A stretch of 64,000 nucleotides of DNA from Anopheles merus (lineage: Eukaryota; Arthropoda; Insecta; Diptera; Culicidae), in assembly GCF_017562075.2 (NCBI RefSeq), contig NC_054083.1, positions 10,710,107 through 10,774,106 on the forward strand, given 5' to 3'. The position numbers and the translations under genes were made by a program. The stretch's first letter is position 1. Every line of letters starts with the position of its first letter. The notes under the pieces are model-generated. The model saw only the letters and a list, made by a program, of their open reading frames with translations, made no database searches and was not told where the DNA came from. This document shows, piece after piece, positions 1 through 12,186 of this stretch.

Positions 1-1705
1 AGCACAGTAAGGATCTGGACGTGGCAGCTGGCGGCCCAGGCGACCACGGCTATAACCCGAACCACTATATGCGTTCTATTCCAGGTCTAATTTATCACGG
101 CACGCAATCGAGCACATCGTCCGATTTATCGCCGATGTCCGAACAAAAGTCGTTACCTCGGCGTGGCCGTTCAAGGTACCATCATCTTCACCTTCATAAC
201 ACTAACACCACACCACGACACAAGTCCTCCAAAGCTCAGTCACCAATAGCGTCACCCCGTAGTAGTTGCCAGAACGATAACGTTCCGATACAGCTTCCCC
301 GCATGCCGTCCCAGTTTCGTCCCATACACAGTAGTAGAACAATCGGCTCCACCAACTCTCGTCTGTCTCCCAACTGTTGATGAAATGGGTGTGCATGTGA
401 GCGTACGGCGGGGCGTCTCGCCCAGCAGTGCGCAGGACAGGAGCAACACGGCGCTGCACTTGTTGAGCCTATGCGTATAGCTAATAAGAACTGCTAAATC
501 GAAACCAATCGAAGTTAGTCGACTGATTAGGCAAGGATATTCTGTTAAACCATTAGTACAAGCAGCGGTAGAACAAAAGCTGTGTTACCAAACTGAAAAC
601 ATACAAAAAAACAATTTGCAAAAAAAGCTAAGGCCATTGATGAACAAAACCAGCGTCTTAAAGACCACATCAACTGACCAGCGCACAAGCTAAGATGTAG
701 TTGGATACGATCAACAGTGCCACCTATCGTCACTAACACACCTGTGTCACTTGTCCAGATCAAAGCAAAACAAAAAAAGCATACACATCCTTCACCAAGC
801 TCACATCAATCACCACCACATCCCTCCTTCACAAAAAAACAACAATATATGATCGTTCCGCATAGCAATTGATCACTAAAACGACTCTACCTTCTTCTCG
901 GTTTCGATACCAACTACTACAACTACAACTTCTACCACTACTTCTACTACTACCACTACTACTACTACTGCCTACTCATCACCTGTTTGTTGTTGCGTCA
1001 TCTCTCAAAACCTTCAAATTGTATTATCAAATAAACAAAAATTGTAAATGCTTTCTGCTATGGCTATGAAACAAACTAAATTTAACCTTAAAATGCAAAA
1101 ACGAAACGCATTGACCTTAACGCACTGGCCACCTTTGATGTACAATATTCGGAAACCGTCACACTTGAAACGTTTGAATACGTTCCAAACACACGCACAC
1201 ACATACTATCAAAACGAAAACAACCCCCCAACATCCGTTCGTTCCGTGAATCCAATATAGTCAAAGTCAAACGCACCACATCTACATGCCCAGGGGTACG
1301 ATGCGATCACTGCTGACACCGCTCCATCTGCCAGACGGTAGTGCGCCGGGCGGTGGCCCACTGTTCCATCAGGTCCCGATCGAGGGAGGCACACCGGATC
1401 GGATCGAGCTGTCCGAGGCCGAGTGCGACATCGATACGATCAAGAAGCTTAAGCTGGGCATGCGATCGTCACTCTGGTCGAGACCGAATCAGAGCAACAG
1501 CACCACGGCCGGACCCACCGGAGGGTCCAACAGTAACAGCAGTAACAACAACATTAACAACAACAACGGTGGCAGTGGCAACAACAACAGCGCCAGCAGC
1601 AACAATAACAACAATGGAAACAGTGGCATCGTGGGTAGCATCATGGGTGGCACTGGTGGTGGAAATGCTACCGGACATCCTTCCGATTACTCGATCGCCG
1701 TGTAA
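1..1705 (+). CDS. C-terminal part of an unrecognised neuronal-type protein (partial, two exons visible)
   Basis: The frame is open from the window edge (codons from position 3) to 175. There, after two bases of a codon, an AAG|GTACC donor occurs. A CCCAG acceptor at 1292-1293 resumes the same frame at 1294, completing an Arg codon, and runs to a TAA at 1703-1705. The spliced tail is rich in Ser, then Gly/Asn/Ser repeats (about residues SNSNSSNNN onwards), and ends YSIAV, which could be a class II PDZ ligand. If the intron is retained, the first exon reads on for 67 different residues (His/Ser/Thr/Pro-rich) to a TGA at 378-380, so two alternative C-termini are possible. I do not recognise the family. 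The basic linker (SLPRRGRSR) and the acidic-plus-basic block ELSEAECDIDTIKKLKLG are the only distinctive parts. The splice-phase match is seen in the sequence; the neuronal label is only a guess from the long 3' UTR and tail composition. Confidence 0.6.
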
Positions 1706-4700
1706 GCTGTGTCAGCGCTTTCGGATCTCGGGTTAAAGAATCAAAACCAAGCAGGACAACAGGTCGGCAATCGTTCTCAGTATTCCTTTTTAAGTGTATA
1801 AGTAGCCCACGGAGCCAACGTTGTAGCAGATAAAAAGATAGGACGATAATCGTTAGACTAAAAACTAAAAACAAGACAAAACAAAACAATATGTCATGTA
1901 GAGCGTGGAATCATTCCATTACCTTCTGTAGGTCTTTAAACTGTCACCATTTCCACTCTCTCCTGTTGCTACCACCGATATGCAGTGTGCGAGGTGGAAT
2001 GCTCAATCAAAAGTAGGTAACGTTTTATATACACTTAACAAAAAGAAATGCACTATACACTAGCAACAACTTAAAAGGGGAGGTTGGAAAGTTGGAAAAC
2101 GACCATGCAGCTGGATTCGAATGATCACAAGAATCGTCCTTTTCTTAGGCTAGCTAGTGAAAATTAAAATGCAAATTCTACCTAGAACTCACGCAGCCAT
2201 TGTGTGCGCGAGTTTGCGTCAGTAAAAGCCTGACAGAGCAAATGTTGTGGAACGAAACTTTTTTTTTCAACACGAGTGTGCCAACTGTACTTCCTTCGCT
2301 CTTATTGGTTGCCTTCCTATCTACTACAAGTCCGCAAGCTTTAACTCCAATGTTGGCATATAAACAAGTTTAAATTTTACCCAATCAAATTGGCCGTTAA
2401 CTGTGCCGCCATGAAGTTGTTTATTAAGATGCCGCCATGAAGTTGCTTACTTGTCGGAATAATTTTATACTTTATTCTTAGTGGGTTTTGATTTTTTTTT
2501 AATTGATAATGTAGATGGCGTTTGAATTACGCTTCAAAAGAACAGCAGTTTCACAAATGAATCAGATTCTGAATAACAGGACAAAAGGAATCTAACATAA
2601 GGAAAGGCATACAATGGCAATGTATGAAACCAAATACACTACTACAGCAAGGATTTTGTAATCTGTGTATAAAGACTGAATTTTCATTACTACATTCTTA
2701 ACTTTTAAAGTCTGCAGTTAAGTAGAATGGTTCCGGATACACATACACACACAAACACTCATAAAAATTATGAGAGAACCACTAAAAACACGAACAAATC
2801 GTCTCACAACTTGCACGGGCTCCAACTGGATGTTCCTTAACTGTCTGGGCCGGTCCGACTCCGGTCCGGGATTGTTGCATTTAGCGAAAAGAGTAGTCGA
2901 TCTTTTTGTCTTACTTACCGTATCTCCTGCAATCAGAATGAGCGGCCGATGGTGCATCGAATGCTTGCAATACAGTACATAAGGTTGCTTCCAGTATCCG
3001 CTGTCCGCATGCTGTCTTGCCACGCAGTGCGGTCACGGGACGGAGCTGAGGATTTGTTCGATAGAGCGGGTATCAGAGCGGTGTATACCACAATCAAATT
3101 TACAAAATGGCCGATAACTATAGGCTTTGAGCGATTTGCTAGCAGACAAAGGGCATTATGCAGCAGCAGCATAGACTAGAATAAAACAAACAAACAAACA
3201 AAAAATAATACGGCAAGCAGTACAGCGATTCTTTCGACAGGAACAGTTTTGCACAGCTGATATCCATACATTAGTTTGTAGTCCCAAGAAATGCAAATTA
3301 CGTACGCACACACACACTAGCGATAGATCGACAGAGGCACGATTTTCTTTTGCTGTCTACCACATATAATAGAAATGGTTACTAGTTTACAATATACATT
3401 GAAAATCTACCATCAGACGTACTGTTTTACCGATAAAAACTAAGAAAAATGCAAACACTCACATAGCGGTAAAGCGATACTTGTTTGCATGATTGTTTCA
3501 TTGTAGGCACTGATGTGGAACAAAAATCAACAGTATATCCCAAAGCACTATCTCGATTATTAAAGCATACAATTACAAGTGCATCGTTTTGCTACGTGAC
3601 TTTTTTATGGATAACTGTTTTGTTTTTCTTATCCGCGTAAAGGACTATTTTATTTTATTTTACTACAAACGAATCAATCCGTTAGTACCGGCGAAAAAGC
3701 ATTTCAGGTTTTCCGTCTTTTCGATTGTTATTCTACTGATTTATGGAGTTTTGACTTTGTTTTTGATAATATTGAATATCATGTTACGTACTTTTGAAGA
3801 TCAGGAATTTATCTGTCACAAATAGTCGTGGTTGCAGACATACACTGCTAGATACTAGAACTAATGTCTGTAGCATACGGTAGACAACATAATTCACCGA
3901 CATGGAGATGCTTGGAAGGAGGTTCATGCACAAACCGATACGCCGCTATATAGCATACAGTTAGTTTAACAAAAATCGTAGCCAAACAGTGTGAATCCGG
4001 TAGTTAAGCGTTAGAAGGCCAAACATCGAACTGTACGAATTTATTGATGAGCAAAACCAAGCCTATTCACAGCAATTCAGTATGTAGATGAAAGTATAAG
4101 CAAAACAAAACAGACAACTCATATTTAAAAACGATACAATTTATCATATAAAGTCGTCCTCAGGACGGAAATTATACAATTCCTCACACAATCGTACACA
4201 CACGTTGTTCATGCTTACTAAAACATCAAACATCGATGTGAGATGTTTAAAGTGAGTGTGGAAATTGCAACCCTTTTTCACTAAAGATACGCAGCTTTTT
4301 GATTAATTACATTCATTTCAATAAATAATAAAATAAAACCACTAACCTAAGTGGTAGCTATTTATGTTACACGTTTGTATGTTTAACATGTATATTTTAA
4401 GGCTATGCCATGTTAATGAAGTATTTTATGTTACGAATTACACAGGAAAGGGCACTGACAAATAATTTGTTTAATTTTAATTATGATTTTTGCTAATTAA
4501 AATTTCAAAGTGGCATATCAAATATTAATGCCGTTTGATTTTGTTTCGGCAAAAACTATTTGGTTTTATTTCATACAAAAGACTCGTTCAATGTGTACAC
4601 CACACCAGAAGCAGCGTACTCGACAACAAAGACAGAAACAAATTCTGCACTGTGAGTACATCACTCTTGCAATATGCACTCCATACAGCAAAAGTTTCGG

Positions 4701-6150
4701 CATATCTTTTTCGGCCAATTTGTACAATTGTGACTAGGATAGCAAGAAAAGCGAAATCTGATAGTACAGGTGAGAGATGAGAAAAAAGACATGAATTAAA
4801 AACAACAAACAAACAAAAAGGTGATCAAAATTAAAATTAAATTTTTACAACAACAACAAAAACAAATACAACCGATAAAGCAGGGCTCGTAGTACTCATA
4901 AGCAAAGTAAAACGATGGACAAGCACATTAAATGTCAACAGAGCATCTGGAACAAAAACACAATAAACTGCCCTACACGAATTATACGCGATGAAAACGA
5001 AAACTCAAACAGAAATTAAGAACTTTTAATTATGATTAACTGCAAACATATTGAGACTCATTGCCGCATCCCGAGTATCCACAAATGAGTCCAATTGAAA
5101 CTGATGTGCGAAAATGTAAGGTATATTGTAGGTAAATAGATATATATATACATAAATATAAATGTGTGACCGAAAAGAGAAGAGCAAAATGACGGTAAAA
5201 GATTAAACCATCGTTGTGTCTGATAGCATGAATGTTTCTGTTACTGAATGAAGTGTATAAAAACAGCTATGATTGAAGATTAAAAAAAGAAATGAAAAAA
5301 ACAAGTATAGATTAATTAGGGTGCGCGGAAAAGGCACGAAACACTAGAAAACGTAGCAAAGCTATTCGGTGCAAAGCAAACAGCAAAGCAAACAAAACAA
5401 AAAAAACGATCAAATATTACTGAGATGTTCGATACATAATATGAAAGTAGCCAATCATGAAGTCAGTGCTAAAGAATTCAAAATACAAAAAATATCCCAC
5501 AAAAGAACACCTCGAACAAAGCAAACCGGCAACTGAAGCAACATTATACATTAGATATGAGTACATCAGTCAGCTAACAGACATTTAGTGTCGTAGATAA
5601 CCATTGACTACAGAATTCCAAAATTCAAGTATTAAACAAAAAAATAACTTTCTAACGGTATAAGAAAAAGAAAATGTTCACACTCTGAGTACGATTAAAA
5701 AGAAATGAAAAAAAGAGAGAGAAAGAGAGCATTAAATTAAATGTACGAGTCAAACCAAAGGCACACGCGTACTTGCCAAAATGGGATACAAATGTGCGTA
5801 AACGTAACAAACAGAAAGGACAGGAAACGAGGAACTTAAAAATAATATGTTAATAAAAAAAGACATTGTTTGTATTTAAGCTACCGATTATTAATCGAAC
5901 TCCGAAATTCATTACAATGTACTTCATTTTAGCTTGTATAACAACTCCTGATTATTTTATTAAATATTTCAGGAAAAAAAGTTTGCCTTTACTTTTAATT
6001 TTACAAAATTCAAATACCACTAAAATAATTGTGTCTATTTTACCAATATGATTCAGATCAAATACTTTTTTTCATACTTCTATCATCTGTCATCTTAAAT
6101 TCATAATCTTATAACATATTATAACTTAGTTTAGTTTTTGATTCCATGCT
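1706..6150 (+). other. Long AT-rich 3' UTR / intergenic stretch, no gene seen
   Basis: No conserved coding frame is visible on either strand. The DNA is A-rich with many short CAAAACAAA-like runs and several AATAAA or near signals, notably the cluster at about 4320-4340 and one near 4960. An extended 3' UTR of the preceding gene is the simplest reading, because the base composition is continuous with its tail. Where the transcript ends cannot be decided here. Confidence 0.4.
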
Positions 6151-6159
6151 TAAGTGGTT

Positions 6160-7075
6160 TTGATTGCTTATTTCTCTGATTCTAGGAATCCAATTGACTT
6201 GAAATTTAGAATGTGTGTATAAACTATAGCCATCTTTTTCTGAAATTTTTCGTAGAATTTCTTCAATGTATTAAACCTTTTTTTCAGAATTAATTTGTTC
6301 AATTTGTTTTAGTACTTTAAAAAAACTTTCACAGCAAAATGGCTCCAATAATTTTAACAACTGTATATTACACATCTAACATACATTTTCCAGATTTTTT
6401 CAATGCGCTATAAAAAAGATAAAGAAGTTTCCATTTGAATAAAAACCATTATTGTTATGGAGGCGTTTAGGGCGAAATGCGATAAGTGCGATAATCTGCG
6501 CAAACAGTTCGGCTTCGACTGGCTGGTCACTCAGCGAGCCGAGAGGCCACTCAGCACGATCGAAAGGACGATCGTGCTCTCTTGGAATAAGGCGGCCGAG
6601 CGGGACGGTCACACACAAAAAGGGCTTAGGATTAATAAATTATATTATTGTATTGTTTTAAATAAGTACAACGTCGTTTTAGCCAAGCCCCACAAATATC
6701 ACAAAAATTATGTTATGAAAATTGTGTAAAGTACTATACAAATGGTTTTTACGTTTTGTATTTTTTTTAACGCTATAACATAAAAACTGTAGCGAGTTGA
6801 ACCAATCTATGCACAGTTATAGAAATTTCTTCTTTTGGCTCAACAACCGTTGTCGGTCAAGGCCTGCCTGTACCACTTGTGGGGTTGACTTTCAGTGACT
6901 TTTGGATTACCCCCTATAGCAGGATAGTCAGTCCTACGTAAGACAACACGGTCCATTTGGGGCTTGAACGCTTAACGGACATGTTGTTAAGTCTATAGAA
7001 ACTACATTAGTTTATTCCATTTTTATCATAATATTGCATCGATAATGGATTACACATTCAAAAGTTATAAGTCTC
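6160..7075. repeat. Fold-back repeat: inverted arms around a GC-rich core
   Basis: The arm at about 6160-6345 is the reverse complement of part of the repeat at 15150-15570; the shared string includes CTGATTCTAGGAAT. The arm at about 6705-7075 matches the same repeat in direct orientation (GTGTAAAGTACTATA, CTATAACATAAAAAC). Between them lies a GC-rich segment, 6446-6620, quite unlike the AT-rich arms, containing an open frame (starting MEAFRAKCDKCDNLRK at 6457) and the local palindrome ACGATCG...CGATCGT. The right arm is split by a SINE at 6826-6993. I do not recognise the core peptide. Confidence 0.55.
6826..6993 (-). mobile_element. tRNA-related SINE (SINE200-like), inserted in an older repeat
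   Basis: Read on the minus strand, the element carries a B-box-like GCGTTCAAGCC and the same body as three other copies in this window (49321, 54893, 55469). It is flanked by the direct repeat TATAGAAA at 6818-6825 and 6994-7001. The related repeat at about 15290 carries the uninterrupted target (TTACGGAAACTGCATTAG), acting as an empty site. The naming as SINE200-like rests on knowledge of Anopheles repeats, not on a search. Confidence 0.7.
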
Positions 7076-7896
7076 TAGTGATGGGTAACCGGAATCGTAC
7101 CCATGACTCGGAATTGCTTCCGAGTATCAATACTCCGAACTAAATAAAACGACTAGCGGCTCCGGACGGTTCCGAGTTTGGAGTGTTGCCAGTGGCGGAT
7201 CTAACGGTAGGCGGACTAGGCAGTTGCCTGGGGCCCCGCCGAATTGGGGCCCCGTACATCGCTAGTCTATAGTATGCCGTACGGCAGTGGCGGGTCAAGC
7301 CTCTCCGAGGCCCTAGGCGTTATGGTAGACGGGGCCCCTTCACCAAATCCATCGCGGGGGGGGGGGGGTTTGGTGTACGAATCATACACTGCAAATTGTA
7401 TAAGTTTGCTGCAGTTACATTTTTGACTGAAAGCTATTAAGTAATACATGGTACTGAATATCAGTAAAACAAATTACTGAAAATGCAGCTATTTATTCTA
7501 CCAAAACGACACGTCTGAGCTTCAAAGGAAAACATACTGCGAAGCCCACTTGCTCGTGATGAACAAAAATTTGATTTGGTAACCGCTTACAGACACCCCG
7601 ATAAATTTTAGGTGCGTATTCGGCCAAATACCCATTATACCAAATCAACAAACTTCTTTCGACAAAATACAATTCACATCTGTATAAAACTTTATGAAAC
7701 AGAGATGAACATAAGCAGAATGGACTGCCACCCGCGCATCAGTAAAAACCCCAATTTTAATACTTTTTTCGCCAATTTTCAATCGATAGTAATGACTTAA
7801 CAATCATTAATATCAGAAAGGCTTTGTGGTATGTTAAAATTTTGGGCACTGTGGATACTGTTTCGAAGCGGACTTTCGACACTTGATCGTCTAGGC

Positions 7897-8131
7897 CAGG
7901 GGTTTCCAATGTTTGACAGTTTCCATCATTTTTTTTTAATTTTTACTAAACCAAGACAAGAATCAAGTTACTATAAAAGAAAAATGCAGAACTTTAAAAC
8001 ATTTATTAAGTATTTTCTTGTCAAAACAAGTTTTAAACGTTCTCATTACCAAAAGTAACGCGTAAATGGCCCTCAACAACGATATTTACGAAGAAATGCG
8101 GCCCGCGAACTGAAAAGTTTGGAGACCCCTG
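7897..8131. mobile_element. hAT-type MITE with perfect 8-bp target duplication
   Basis: The 235-bp element begins CAGGGGTTTCCAA and ends TTTGGAGACCCCTG, an imperfect terminal inverted repeat. Both sides carry GTCTAGGC (7889-7896 and 8132-8139), an exact 8-bp duplication as expected for hAT elements. It has no coding capacity. Related copies or fragments occur at 51490-51657 and about 59610-59670 (shared AACTGAAAAGTTTGGA). It is probably nested inside the larger 7285-12170 structure. Confidence 0.88.
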
Positions 8132-9613
8132 GTCTAGGCGATCATAAAAACCTGTAGGACGTTGGAGTTTAGAGGGCTTACCTTGGGTAGGAGGACATAA
8201 GTAAACTCCTTAAATGAGAAGTCGATAGATGATGGATGGGCTTAGTCCTATCCTGACAATCCGAACAAATCTGACCTGCCATGATCGTTGTTGTTGGTTT
8301 TATCTATACTCAATAGAAGTTAAAGGTCGGAAAGTTATCGTTTTCGCTAAGCTAGTTACGTTTGTCTTTTATGGACAAGAACGATGGTTCTAAACGATAT
8401 TTTCTTTCCTACTTTACAATTTCCAGCTCGTGTTTCATAATACGGACGATTTGATTTAAAATCGTCATCGTGAGCATAACATGAAAACAATATTTTGCTT
8501 TTACGTTGGTTTACCTTTACAATGAATACTGAAGTACCGTCTGGCTTCGAATTACGGCCACTTCATTTTCAATCGGTCAAAGCGATAACTTCTTGCACGC
8601 TGGAAAAACAATATTTTCATTCGAAAGTAACTGGAAATACCTTGTATTGCAGTATGTTTGTCTCAAGTAATCCACGGACCACAGGTTGGAGACCACTGCT
8701 TTAGATCAGCTGCTTTCTAAATGATCGAGCGGTGAGGGCCAGGAGAATGCATTTGTTTTACACATACATTATTATATTATTACAGTTAATACACAAAATG
8801 ATATGATATTTATGTTATTAAACAATGCGATTGGTTATTGGTTTTCTTAGATTATTATATCATCCAAGCAAGTTTTAAATTCATTTTATTAAATTACAAT
8901 AACTAAAATTGATTGTAAAGATTCTTCAATTAAGAGTCTGCAGCATAGTGTGCAAAAGTCATAAAAAGCTCAAAACAATAAAGCAAAATCGCAATATCGC
9001 TTCTTAACGTACCCTTCCTTCCATGTTTCAAATTGTTTTCTAGGATATATCTGGAGATGGTACAAAATAGTTAACAGCTGAAAAATATCGAGACAAACGT
9101 ACAATCGTTCAGTACTATTATGAGGCCACGGACAAGTAAGGCCAGGTCAGACGAATTGATAGTGCATTTCTTAAAAAAAAAGCTCCAAGAAAATCGTTGC
9201 ATCCTTAAAAAGCAATAGAGTGTAACCATTGTTCTCGTAAAATCAACAGTTAGGTTTTTATGGAATTATTCGTTTCTATTTTCTAATTTCTCCTCAAATT
9301 TGACCATATTGATTGGTCCGACAATCCATGTTATGGTGATCAAATTTGGAATAGTTCAACGATATGAATTGTCATATTAAAATATGTTCAGTTAATTTTT
9401 AATAAATAGGATCTTCCTATCTTTCAAAATCGCGCAAATATTTTCTCGGGCCTGACTGCATATTGTGGTGGGCCGGACTTTGCCGATAGCTTAATTAGTT
9501 CAAATTTTACGCGATCATTCATATCGATATTTCCTTTCCGTCGACCCTTCCAAATTTGACCCAAACCCTTCAACAGCTTGCCTTTCCACCATCACTTCGT
9601 CCAGTCCACAATT
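8132..9613. other. No gene; AT-rich repeat remnants
   Basis: Nothing coding is recognisable. A hAT-like terminal remnant (GGTTGGAGACCACTG, ending near 8695) is visible without a matching left end. The rest is AT-rich unique-looking DNA. Confidence 0.4.
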
Positions 9614-12110
9614 TTAACTGGGGCCCCAAAGGTTAGCCGGGGCACGAGTTCTTAGTTTTTGCGTGATAACATACACACAGGCCAAATTAAAAAACGCACA
9701 CATCGACATCGGAATCGATTCTTGAATGAAACCTCAACAGATAAAAAGAGCGTGCTTGGTGTCAGCCAATTTTTCTTGCTTATTTCTACGGCTACGAACC
9801 GTTGTGTTGAGATCGGTTTCGGAGCCTTTTAATGTCGTATGTGCATGTAGTTTGTGTGAGGCATCTCTTGTAACGGATTTCGCTTTACCCAACTCGCGCG
9901 TAGCGTTCAATGCATTTGATCCAACGCTTTGGGCCATCGATGATGAAATGATATTGTGTTGAGCTCTGGGCATGTATCGCAGCGTTCTACGCTTCCAACT
10001 AAGGTGCACATGGTAAACAAAAATATTGCACATGTTAAAAAGGCAAATGTTTTCTGCTTCTGATAGTAAAATGCTTCTGATAAGTAAAATAAATATGCTT
10101 CTGATAGGTCTGGTAGTAATAGTAAATCTGATTGTAAACATAACCCCCGGGGGAAAAATGGGGATATATTAGGTTGACAACATCAAATGGAAGGGGCCCC
10201 TCAATCGACCGAATCATCAACGGGGCCCCCAAATGGCCGAGGCAATGGAGATTGTTCTTCGTATTATGGCTGGATGTAGATGCATCTGTAACGGTTTTTG
10301 GTCTTGTTGTATTCGCAAAAATTGAAATAGTCGATAAAAACCATATATAAATGAACATGGTCCATAGGTTCCTTGAGTATTTTTATACCCTTCCCCCCTT
10401 CCTTCTAACTGAAACCTTTCCCATTTCCCCTTCTCTTCGGTCCACAAACTTGATGTGTTCGATTAGGGCCAAGAATGAAAATTTTAGTTTTTGCATTAAA
10501 AGACACACACAATCCACTATCCCAGGCCAGGAATGTGAATACCATTTTTCGTGTGAAACAGCTGTCTGCTTTCGACACAAAATCGCAAAGCGGTAGCAGG
10601 GGCCCCGTATACAAGAACAAGACGGTTCATCCCAGCCAAGAGTGCACACAATGACATCGATTTAACCATTTCTCGAATGAGACCTCAACCCACTGAAGGA
10701 CCGTTGACCAAACGATCTTCCTAGACTTTTTAAAGCAACGCGAGCTTGGTGTCAATTTTTCCTGCGAATTTCTCCGGCTACGAGCCGGTGTATTGAAATT
10801 TTGTTTAGGGGCCTTTAAATTTTTGTCTGTGTATGATTTGTGATTGTGGCTGTTTCAACGGGTTTTCTTTGTGGTTAAACGCAGCGCTGTCCTGTGTTCC
10901 GTGCATTGGATTTTAGCAGCAAGTGTCTCCGCGTTTTTTTGGTGAGCTCGAGCACGGACCATCCACACCAAGACACCAAATGGACGGGGCCCCTTATTGA
11001 TGGGGCCCCTAATAGACGGGGACCCTTATTGATGGGGCCTCCTTACCGACGGGGCCCTTACCGACGGGACCCCTTCATCGAAGAGTCCACATAATCGTTG
11101 AGGCCCCGTAAACCACCTTTGAGTTTTGGCTTCAGTATAGCTGTAACGGTTTTTTATTTTGTCTTCACGCAAAAAGTTGTATGTAAATACAACTATGTTC
11201 CTTTTTCGAGTTCCTTTTTGGACATATGAATACCACCCCTTCCCGATTTCCCCTATTTGTCAGTTGACCACAAAAGTTGAGTAGGACCCCGCGTGAAAAT
11301 TTAAGGTTTTTCGTTAAAAGCAGGCACGCTCCACGATCTCAGGCTTGAGATGTGAATACCATTTTTCGCGTGAAAACAGCTGTCTGTTTTCGGCACACAT
11401 CTGCAAAACAAGTATAGGGGCCCCAGACAAGCGCAGGCACGTTTCATCCCAGCCAAATTGAAAAGCGCACACATCGATATCGATGGAATCGTTTCTCGAA
11501 TGAAACCTCTACCCACTGGAGCACCGTTGCTTGCTTGATGTTAGTCAATTTTTCCTGCTAATTTTACCGGCTACGAGTCGGTGTATTGATATTGTGTTTC
11601 GGGGTCTTTAAATTTTTGCTTGGGTGTGTTGTATGATTGTGTTGTGTAACGGGTTTTCGGTGGTAGTTAAGCGCAGCGTGCTGTGCATTCCATTTTAGCA
11701 GCAAGTTGCTCTGCGTGGTTTTGGGTTTGGGTGCTCGTGCACAGGCCACCCACACCAGCAAAAATTAACGGTTTCTCGCTCTGTCCAATACTTTGCGACA
11801 ACGATGATGAGGTATTGATTTGAGCTGTGCGCGCATGTCGCAGCGTTCTTCGCTTGCGACTGTGATGCAAGTATTGGCAGATTTCTTAGAACATTTAATG
11901 TGCTGCTTTGAGTAGTATGGGGCCCCGGTATTTCGGTTCGGGCCCTTGACAAAATACAGTGAGTGAAGCGATGGGAAAAATGCATTAATTAAAAATGAGT
12001 CTTTTTGAAATAGATGGTAAAAGTCCCATCCAGAGGGGGGGGGCGGGGGGGGGGGGGGGGGGGGGGGGGGTAGAATCGATACGAAGTCGAACATCCACAA
12101 TGACGGGGCC
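9614..12110. repeat. Three degenerate tandem copies of a roughly 0.8-1 kb unit with GGGGCCCC motifs
   Basis: The same ordered landmarks recur. CAATTTTTCTTGC followed by GGCTACGARYCG starts near 9768, 10752 and 11546. A block with TGTGAATACCATTTTTCG and ACAGCTGTCTG lies near 10530 and 11350. CGCACACATCGA-like strings occur near 9690, 10640 and 11465. A block with TGTCGCAGCGTTCT-like sequence lies near 9975 and 11835. GGGGCCCC or its variants punctuate the units, densest at 10985-11065. Spacing between the first landmark copies is about 984 and 794 bp, so the copies have unequal indels. Open frames here are short and not shared between copies, so I treat it as noncoding. Confidence 0.6.
12035..12070. 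repeat. Poly-G tract (36 bp, one interruption)
   Basis: An almost pure G run interrupted by one C at 12044. It sits just inside the right end of the GGGGCCCC-rich repeat. Length in the assembly may be unreliable. Confidence 0.9.
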
Positions 12111-12186
12111 CCCTAGATCGCCGGGGCCCCTGGCGGCCGCCCAGTCCGCCCACCGTTTAACGCGCCACTGCCGTACGGACAGAGTA

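Noticed and set aside
1286..1705. Start of a separate protein at the ATG at 1286
   Set aside because: The ATG lies inside the intron just before a CAG acceptor, and joining 175 to 1294 restores a codon precisely, so it is an exon of the upstream gene.
10985..11065. Regularly spaced GGGGCCCC units resembling a CRISPR array
   Set aside because: The repeats are 8 bp, the spacers are 8-12 bp and similar to each other, and the host is an animal. This is a degenerate tandem repeat.
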